From Psococerastis gibbosa (Eukaryota; Arthropoda; Insecta; Psocodea; Psocidae), in assembly GCA_963971405.1 (NCBI GenBank), contig OZ020489.1, positions 10,106,001 through 10,170,000 of the forward strand: a stretch of 64,000 bases of DNA, written 5' to 3'. Position 1 is the first letter of the stretch. Every line of letters begins with the position of its first letter. Shown in pieces: positions 57,331 to 64,000 of the stretch. The notes beneath the pieces were generated by a model, which did no database searches, was not told where the DNA came from, and worked only from the letters and a program-made list of their open reading frames with translations. A program made the translations under genes and the position numbers.

Positions 57331-57589
57331 CTAAGACAGTGAAAATAACCGAATTATTCTCTTACTACTACTACTACTACTACAAAGTTGGTGTGTCAAA
57401 TAGGAAACAGTGGTAACGAAAGGGTTAAGCACAGGGAACAAAACCATTCCCTATCGTATGTGCTTGTTGTCTTTCTGCGCTTAGTCTAGCTTTTGTGAGA
57501 AAAACGCCAACGGTTCGAAAATGTCGTTGCGTTTCTAATGGAGGGCTGCGCCTACAATTTCTTCTGAAAGCAGTCGTTTGCATGTTTAT

Positions 57590-58330
57590 AGCCGGTGACT
57601 GGAAGTACAGTGATAGTGTGTTCGCCCTTAACTTCTCACTGTACTCCGCTTTCTTGCCATCGAATATGGAGCAGTGTGTCGCCAAAAATGTCGTAAAGGC
57701 TATCATTGATCGTCTGTGAAGCCTTAAGGTGATCCAGATGATTAGTCACCGTACGCAGCTATTTTTGCTATTTTTCCTCTGCCGGAGTTGGAAAAATATT
57801 CGCTGCACGCGCTTCATTTTTTTTTTTTTTTCTTATCCAATTGAGCCGCTGCTCGTTGGAGCTTTCGTGTCATTAATATAATTATATTATATATATATAT
57901 ATTCAGTAGCAGTCGGTGAGTGAAAGTACAGTGATAGGGAGAACGCCCTTAGGTGGCTATTCCACCGGCAAATTTGCTTCACTAAAATTCACTTGTGTTT
58001 GAGATTTTTTGTTTGTTTTATTGAGACTTATCTATTATAAATTAAGTTATAATATTATTAATGATGTCTGCTACCATATTATAATTTAACGTACAATAGA
58101 TAAGTTAAGTACCTACATAACAGTCTCCTTAAAATAAGTGAATTTAGTGAAGCAAATTTGCTGGTTGAATAGCCGCCTAAACTTCTCACTGTATAGAATG
58201 TACTGAATATAGAGCAGAGCGTGTCGCCAATGGCATACTCTAGAATGTCGTAAAGGATATCATTGATCTTCATTGAAGCCTTAAGGTGTTCCAGAAGATA
58301 AGTCACAGTGTGCAACTTTTTGCTGATGCG
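57590..58330. repeat. Direct duplication, second copy split by a MITE
   Basis: 57590-57780 and 57907-58330 are two diverged copies of one sequence (CGGTGACTGGAAGTACAGTG, CTTCTCACTGTA, GTGTCGCCAA, GAAGCCTTAAGGTG). The second copy is interrupted at CGCCCTTA by a 226-bp MITE, and the first shows the empty site. Confidence 0.75.
57952..58177. mobile_element. Harbinger-type MITE with a visible empty site
   Basis: Ends GGTGGCTATTCCACCGGCAA and complement of GGCGGCTATTCAACCAGCAA. Flanks TTA (57949-57951) and TAA (58178-58180) fit a three-base target duplication with overlap or one mutation. Arms continue through ATTTGCTTCACTAAATTCACTT-type sequence. The paralogous sequence at 57627-57640 lacks it. 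Confidence 0.75.
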
Positions 58331-58348
58331 ATCCTTTGTCATTATTAT

Positions 58349-59080
58349 TTATTTTATTTGAGTTTGAGCTCAAATTTCTTCAACTCCCGTTCGTTCGCTA
58401 TATTTTCCCTCACCAAAGACATCACCTCATTATGGAACTTCTCCCTTTCGAAATCTACTTTGAGTCTTTATGTCCACGCTTTTGCGCTGTAATTTTAAAC
58501 TCTTTTCGTCTTTGGTTCGCTGTCAATCCCTCTTCTTTTCGAGCTATTTTACTCGTTCCTCCTGAACCTGTGGGAAAGTAATAATAGTTGATTGACTTTT
58601 GCTATAAGTAAACGTTAGTTTTCAATTAAACATTTAAAAAAACCAATAGAATAGCTATTCCACTGAGCTGACCTTTTCTGCAATGTGCTTAAGGCCAAAT
58701 CGGTGGCGGTGGCTGCATGTTTCTACAATTTCGAATTTCAGAAGGAACGCATAGCAATGACGATTTATTTTGGCAGTCTCCATTCTAATTAGAAACTTAT
58801 GCTTGTGCAAGGTACCTTATTGAAAAATTGATGGCAAGAGTCGCAGCCACTTTTTTGGCAACCTTTGAGGAGCACCCTGGAGCCATTTCCAACTTGCGCT
58901 TATGGGAAGGTGTAGCCATAATCATTGCCGCTTCTTTAGAGGTCAGGTCTATAGCATGGGTATCAGTCTGCCGAGAGACTGCCCCTGGACGTGGGATCGG
59001 CGTTAAGACATACCCCCCACGTGGTACCCGTTCGGTGCGATGTTGTGGCGGACGAGGCGAGGCCATATAGACGTGGGGTA
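58349..59080 (-). pseudogene. Decayed second copy of the Harbinger Myb-like gene
   Basis: 58349-58580 corresponds to exon 4 of the gene at 39649-43894 (VQEERVK start, coiled coil) but has stops. 58797-59066 corresponds to exon 3 (AIDLTSKEAAMIMATPSHKR, MAPGCSSKVAKK). The intron between them is short and lacks the Tc1, which supports the Tc1 at 40 kb being a later insertion. No transposase partner was found nearby. Confidence 0.75.
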
Positions 59081-59209
59081 GAGCGAAGTTCGTTCAGATA
59101 CTTGTCGACTACGGTTCCCTGCGCCAGTCAGATTCAACTCCGCTCTTATCACTCTGTCATCCTCCGAAATGTTTTGGCTGCAAAACTTTGGGAGGGAAAC
59201 GTGTTGAGC

Positions 59210-60466
59210 TATCTTTAAATTTGCCCTTGTAGAAACTTGTCGACTTCCACGGTTCCTAGGGCCGTTTGGGATGTTGTGCCCCATATCAATCCCCTATGTT
59301 CGCCAGTTGTGCAGAGGGCTGTTGTTAAGGGGCTGGATCAAATGCAGGGACTAAAGTGACCTTTTGTCTTAAATTATTAACCGCCTGAGTGGCAGCGTCT
59401 GTTCTAAAAAAATCCGTTTTTTTTCAACCTTGGATCCAGCAATGCGGCCTGTGTTAATAACTCATAGCTTTCGTATTTTGAAAAACCGTCGCTTAACTCC
59501 TTTTCAGCCTGTTCAGCACGTCTATAGCGTTTTTCGAGAGGTCACTCTTGTTAAGTGCGATTTCTACGTATTTCCTCATAAGTTCGGACAACGGGATCAC
59601 CTGTAGAAGAAAAAATCAATCAATTAATAAATACGTTCAATATGTGTTATGTCTCGCAAGATCGTAATGTGGCTCATCCTATGGGCTCTACACTATTTTG
59701 GGTACGGGCAACGAGACGTTTAATTTTACTACAAGGCGTTGTAGCTCCAGAAATGCGGCGTCCCATGATTTCGAGGAAATTCCCTTCGTTAAATTGTAGC
59801 GCAGCTGCTTCCAAACGGGTGTTGTAACTTCTACTGCCCCGTAAAATATACGTTTACCACCTATGCATTTTGTGATTTGGCTGTTTAGCTGCTCACACAA
59901 ATTGCTGCCCACGTTGAGGAGACGAGAATCAGCATATCTCCCCACCCTAGCCATTAGGCGAGCCAACTCATTTGACAACCCTACCGGCTTCATAGAGTCG
60001 TAGAATGCGACGTCTTCGCTGCCTTTACAGTAATATTATTGTAGACGGGCATCATGACGACGGAAGATGTGTCTGGGGGAGTTGCAAATATCAATTTGCA
60101 GCCGTTCAGCGGTGCTCGCTCCCTCGACAGCATTTCCGTACTTAATTGCACCTTCGACGGCTCTTCGGAAGCGTGGCAAATTGGCTTTTAATTCCTTCCT
60201 CTTCCTTAGTAAAAAAAAAATTGTCTGTAAGGAGACCCTCCTAAGGTGTCCATCCATGTTCCTTAGGAGATGGTTACGGCATTCCATCTTCCGTGTAGAG
60301 ATGAAGGGGCCATATGGCTGGCTGTCCCACAGTTTCCTTGCCACACTAGGGTCATTCTCACCAAATAGGTGACCGTACCCAACACCGTGTGTCTATAAGC
60401 TCTCCTGGAAGCCTTCTAAGACCAAGCGAGCCTCCATGGCGGTCGAAGCTTTTTTCCAATTCTTGA
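59210..60466 (-). mobile_element. Mutator-like/YqaJ element, copy 4
   Basis: Matches copy 2 closely: GTAGAAACTTGTCGACTTCC block (59229), GATCCAGCAATGCGGCC block (59431), the 101-aa block (59688-59993) and the CRNHLLRN region (60036-60344). The last reads SQPYGPFISTRKMECRNHLL on the minus strand, followed by an Arg/Lys-rich helix. It joins a LINE 3' end at 60467. Confidence 0.65.
59688..59993 (-). pseudogene. Mutator-like protein block, copy 4
   Basis: Fourth near-identical 101-aa block (EQLNSQITK variant as in copy 1, MKPVGLS as in copies 2 and 3). The next frame upstream (60344-60036) holds MECRNHLLRN but is separated from it by a stop, so the gene is broken. Confidence 0.6.
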
Positions 60467-60668
60467 ACTGAACTGAATACTGGGGGCATTCTGCGGTTCA
60501 GGCTCTCGTGTCCGGGTTGCCCACGAGCTTGGCGCCTAGGGGGGTTTAACGATCCGGGCTGGGTTGCCATATTTCAGGGTCCATCCGGGTCTTCTCTGTA
60601 ATTCCGTAGGCGAACTCGGCGGGCAAGCGGTCCCGAGAGGAACCTATGGAGAGAGGAAGGAGAGGGGA

Positions 60669-61273
60669 TTAAAACCAGACTGACCCGTCCGGGGGGACTG
60701 GGATTGGGGAGATCTTAAATAGGTTAGGGGGGTGGGGGGCTAAGTAGAGATCACGTATGATATCGCGAGAGCTCTGGGCTGCTTTGGCGTGATGGGAATC
60801 AGACAAGGTAGTGAGAAAATCGTTAAGAGGTGGAACGTTTAAAAATTCAAGGATCTGCGTGCTGGGGACGCGGTAGTGGAAATTGCCAATGCGGCGAAGC
60901 GCCGCGTTGTGGCAACCTTGCAGTGATTTTTGGGCAGAGGCGGAAAGCATGGGGTACCATACTTGAGCGGCATAAGTGAGCTGAGCTCTGACTATTGCCG
61001 TGAAAATGAGGGCTTTGGCGCGGAAGCTGAGTATGTCGTTACGAAAGAGGGGAAAAAGTTTGGTAGTTAGACCGCGAATGTTGGCCATTCGAAGGCGGAG
61101 ATGAGTACGGAAAGAGAGGCGTCTGTCAAGTGTTACACCAAGGTATTTAACTGACTTTTGCCATGGGAGTTTGGAGTTATTTAAGGTCAACGGTCCAGCT
61201 ACCAAAGACGATGGCTTCACACTTGGAAGCATTTACCATGACTTTCCATGTGTTACACCATTCAGCAAGGGCA
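60669..61273 (-). pseudogene. LINE reverse transcriptase, C-terminal part
   Basis: Motifs VKYLGVTLDRRLSFRTHL, TAIVRAQLTYAAQVWYPM and CHNAALRRIGNFHYRVPSTQ are typical of Jockey-clade reverse transcriptase (thumb and downstream). The upstream AEWCNTWKVMVNASKCEAIV lies at 61200-61270. The catalytic core is separated by the piggyBac insertion, so the ORF is inactive. The residues around the break are LYADDAIYYMGTHFPKAAA on the distant side (near 63720-63780). Confidence 0.85.
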
Positions 61274-63686
61274 CCCTTTCACTACCGAATTATGTTTGAC
61301 GCATGCCAAAATTATTTCCTTGGAAACTTGGGTCACTATGACATGCTTGAGTGATAAAAAAAAGTTAATTTGGCGAATTCATTCATTCATTTATTCATTA
61401 CAGAATGTTCGTCCTGACGAACATTAGTACTTAATGGAACAAGAAAGGTATTGTTAAAAAAAACTATAATTTCTGAAAGAGTTTATTTGTAATGAAAATT
61501 AAGGAAACAATTCCTGTCCTTGATGATACATAAGTGCACTCTGCACTTTTTGCAGTATATGTTCGTTTTTTTTCCACATAAACCGTTTTTACACCTTGAT
61601 CCATTACCTTTGGGCTTGTCGTCAAAGACTGGTAAATGATCCACGCAGTCAAATTGTAGCTGTTTTGAGGGCCTCGATTCCAATTTACATCTCTTTGAGG
61701 GTGGGCTAGGAATAGGACTATTAGTAGATGGACGTCCCCTCTTCCTTCTGCTATTTGGATCCGAAAGTGTAAAAAGTCAAGCATGTTTTTCTTATTGCCA
61801 TTTACAGCCTCATACTCCCTCTTGTATTCTATCCAAGAGTTGACCAATGCTATGTCCACAGCATGAAAAATCATGCGTAAAGTCCACTTTTTGCTCCTTA
61901 TAAAAATACGATAGAAGCTTATCATCATATCATGTAGGTCTACTCCTCCCATGCCCTTATTGTACCTGTCAATGACCTCTGGGCATGGTATATTAACATA
62001 TTCTTTTTGTTTCTTGTCCCACCTTTTTTTTACAACCATATTTTCTCCGATTCCGATAAAGTTCGACCCCATGTATACCGGTTTATTGTCGTTCCAAGCA
62101 ACCAGACTTACCGTCGCGTCACGACTTATCACCTCCTCACTCCACCCTCGAGGTTTTTTTGCCATTTCTTTTTTTCCAGATAGGGGAAATGCACCGAACC
62201 GGTTCGTCCGTATAGTGCCAGCCGCTAGTATCTGTCGTTCCAATAAGTACTTGAATAAGTTGTACGAATTGAAAAAGTTGTCCATGAATAAATAGTGACC
62301 ATTCACCTTTATTCTTTTGCTAAGTTCAGCAACTATTGCTCCTCCACTACCAAGCTCTTTCATTAAACCTTTATTCAAAGGGGTCGTCGCCCCTTGGTAA
62401 ATAATGAAATCGTATATGAGTCCGCTACCGCCGCTCAAGATGTACAGCTTTATGCCCCATGGAGTTGGCTTAGATTTTATATACTGCTTTATGTTTAAAT
62501 GCCCTTTGAATGGACAAATCTGTTCATCAATAGAAAGACTCCGCTCCATTTGCAAATCAAGGCACCTTTTACGAACTGCTTCGTAAATGGGTCGAACTTT
62601 GAATAGCCGATCTGTGCAACCTTCTGGTCGTGATAATATATCCACTAAGTGTAAATTTTGGCGAAGTTGGTAGAACCTGTTGCGAGACATATTTTCAGAA
62701 AATATTTTCATGTTCAAAGCACTATCCCAATACATGCTTACTCTTGGATATTTGAGGGTGCCACACAAAATGTGTAGGGCAAAAAGTATTTCTATCTCCT
62801 CTGGTGTTGCATCTTTATAGCCTGCAACGGTGTTTTGGAGAGCGTACTGGTTGGTTTTTTCTGCAATAGTGGCAAACATTTCTTTTGGAATGTAGTGTGA
62901 AAATAATTGAAGGGGGGATGACACTTCGTTCGGACAATGTTCACTTGAATCTTCCCACACTACATGGGCAGGTGGTCCCAAAAACTTATTCTTTCTCCAC
63001 TTTAACAGTTTGACGTTAGCAGGTACAAACGAGCTTTTAACAACATCATCTGCTTTATATTCATCATTGCAAACCTCTGGATCTTCGCACAAAATATCAA
63101 GCCTACTTGGAATAACTTCATCCCCTTCATCTTCATCGCTTTCAGAATCTAAATTCTCTATGTCAGACATTTCTTCCATGTATTTGAGCATTTCTTCAAC
63201 ATCCTGCTCCCGGCTCATGTGGAAAACTTGCTTTCTTCGGCCTAAAATAAAAACAAAATAAAACGCTGTAATGGGTGCTTTGATTACCCTTGCATACCGC
63301 TGTTCGTCATGACGAACACAAAAGTATAGAGTTGAATATTTTAGTATACAAAAACAATTTAGACAAAACATTGCATGCATAAACTCATATAGCTTTCACA
63401 CAAAAAAATAAAAAATTTTATTAATACAAATCTGTGCAGAAGAGCCTATAATTAGTTAAAGAAGAACAGCTTACCACCAGAATTACTAGATGTAGACGCC
63501 ATCTTTACTAGAATAAATATTTTCTCACAACAAAACAAAATAAAATGTTAAAAATCTATGTTAAGCTTATGAAAGAGGCTTCAAAATGTCATTTGAGCGG
63601 CCATTATAGAGATTCTGCTGCCACTGAACGCCACAATTTGCCCGCCAAAAGTACGTTCGTGGCGACGAACTAAGGTAGTGAAAGGG
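61274..63686 (-). mobile_element. piggyBac element, nearly intact
   Basis: Ends CCCTTTCACTACC (61274) and GGTAGTGAAAGGG (to 63686) are 13-bp inverted repeats. One TTAA target copy is present at 63687-63690. The other is missing: GGCA directly precedes 61274. Length is 2.4 kb. It encodes one transposase with a single frameshift near its C-terminus. Confidence 0.9.
61483..63502 (-). pseudogene. piggyBac transposase with one C-terminal frameshift
   Basis: Exon 1 63502-63475 (MASTSSNSG), GT-AG intron, exon 2 from 63241 (phase 1). An acidic N-terminus (SDIENLDSESDEDEGDE) precedes the core. The three catalytic Asp are visible in SIDEQICPFKG, LFMDNFFNSYN and MGGVDLHDMM. A run of five A at 61771-61775 puts the chain out of frame after LDFLHF. 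Beyond it another frame continues RRKRGRPSTNSP and the cysteine-rich zinc-binding tail (CKNGLCGKKTNIYCKKC) to a stop at 61483. Length would be about 600 aa. The loss of this targeting domain probably inactivates it, unless the run is an assembly error. Confidence 0.85.
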
Positions 63687-63850
63687 TTAAGTTGGGGTTG
63701 GAGGTAAGTTTTCGCGGCGGCTTTGGGGAAGTGAGTCCCCATGTAATAAATTGCGTCGTCCGCGTATAGACCGACTGACAGTCCGTCTAGTACACGAATA
63801 TCATTGATATGGATTAAATTTTTTTTTTTTTTCTGATTATCCAATTGTAA

Positions 63851-64000
63851 TTAGTTATCTAAATCTAGACTTAGTACTTCGTCAGAATCACTTAGAGAAG
63901 GTTTTTCACCCAAAGCAAGTACATTTGCCGCCCCACTGAAGAAGGCCTTAGAGTAATATTTGAGCCATTGTCCTACTGATCCGTCTCTGGATCCATCAAG
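63851..64000 (-). CDS. C-terminal 49 codons of an unknown ORF, retro-inserted
   Basis: Open from the window edge (codon at 63998-64000) to TAA at 63851. The protein end includes GSVGQWLKYYSKAFFSGAAN and an acidic SLSDSDEVLSLDLDN tail. It is followed after 18 bases by a 14-base poly-A (63819-63832) that joins the LINE's reverse transcriptase. This looks like the 3' end of a retrotransposed transcript or another retroelement. The family is not recognised and the rest lies outside the window. Confidence 0.45.
   Translation of the reverse strand, partial: LDGSRDGSVGQWLKYYSKAFFSGAANVLALGEKPSLSDSDEVLSLDLDN

Larger units (their letters stand above)
60467..63834 (-). mobile_element. Jockey-type LINE fragment split by piggyBac
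   Basis: Minus-strand LINE. The 3' end is at 60467-60545, with the C-terminal part of the reverse-transcriptase ORF at 60669-61273. The catalytic YADD region is at 63691-63818, on the other side of the piggyBac element. It is truncated at its 5' side by a poly-A-ended insertion at 63819-63832. Reading through the piggyBac site restores a continuous frame. Confidence 0.8.

Noticed and set aside
57095..57334. Plus-strand 79-94-aa frames over the GC-rich exon
   Set aside because: The minus-strand frame has matching splice sites and continues through two further exons; the plus-strand frames do not.
1..64000. CRISPR array, operons or bacterial ribosome-binding sites
   Set aside because: Spliced genes, LINEs and hAT/piggyBac/Harbinger elements show a eukaryotic genome; the tandem repeats (191-bp and about 150-bp units) have no spacer structure.

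Overview
This is a eukaryotic nuclear window, most likely from an arthropod. It is visibly AT-rich, its genes are split by GT-AG introns, and most of the sequence is transposon-derived. The element mix (Tc1/mariner, hAT, PIF/Harbinger, piggyBac, Penelope-like, several LINE lineages, and the Mutator-like/YqaJ proteins common in arthropod genomes) supports this, but it does not fix the order or species.

Host genes: (i) one exon of LARP1 (minus strand, 13549-14057); (ii) a complete PIGT gene, the GPI-transamidase subunit, assembled here from six exons with matching phases (20493-34187, plus, about 589 aa); (iii) an unrecognised Pro-rich, Trp-rich spliced gene (minus, 56115-57330, three exons in one continuous frame); (iv) a 141-aa ORF with one membrane segment at 10325-10750. 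LARP1 and PIGT are head to head. A 5.8-kb hAT transposon with an exact 8-bp target duplication sits between them, 27 bp (after its duplication) before the PIGT start codon.

Layout: 1-13.5 kb holds non-autonomous elements, several nested (Harbinger-type MITEs at 1.4-1.8 kb, a Tc1 inside a hAT-like foldback at 5.7-8.1 kb, a MITE inside a palindromic MITE at 8.3-9.3 kb), a 191-bp tandem repeat and a tRNA-derived SINE candidate. 14.6-20.5 kb is hAT-1, which encodes an intact 699-aa transposase. PIGT intron 1 carries a LINE split by a second hAT with an intact 802-aa transposase; that transposase has a coiled-coil tail ending in a PCNA-box-like motif. 35-46 kb is a four-level nest: Mutator-like element > Penelope-like element > an intact two-gene Harbinger > a Tc1 and a 1.1-kb foldback. 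44.5-53.6 kb and 59.2-60.5 kb hold repeated partial copies of the Mutator-like/YqaJ element, one invaded by an RNase H-bearing LINE. 60.5-63.8 kb is another LINE whose reverse transcriptase is split next to its YADD motif by a piggyBac element with a single frameshift.

The host genes act separately: PIGT in GPI anchoring at the ER, LARP1 in translation control. The transposons relate to each other mainly by insertion order, which target-site duplications and rejoined reading frames let one read directly. All family calls come from motif recognition by eye; no database search was run.
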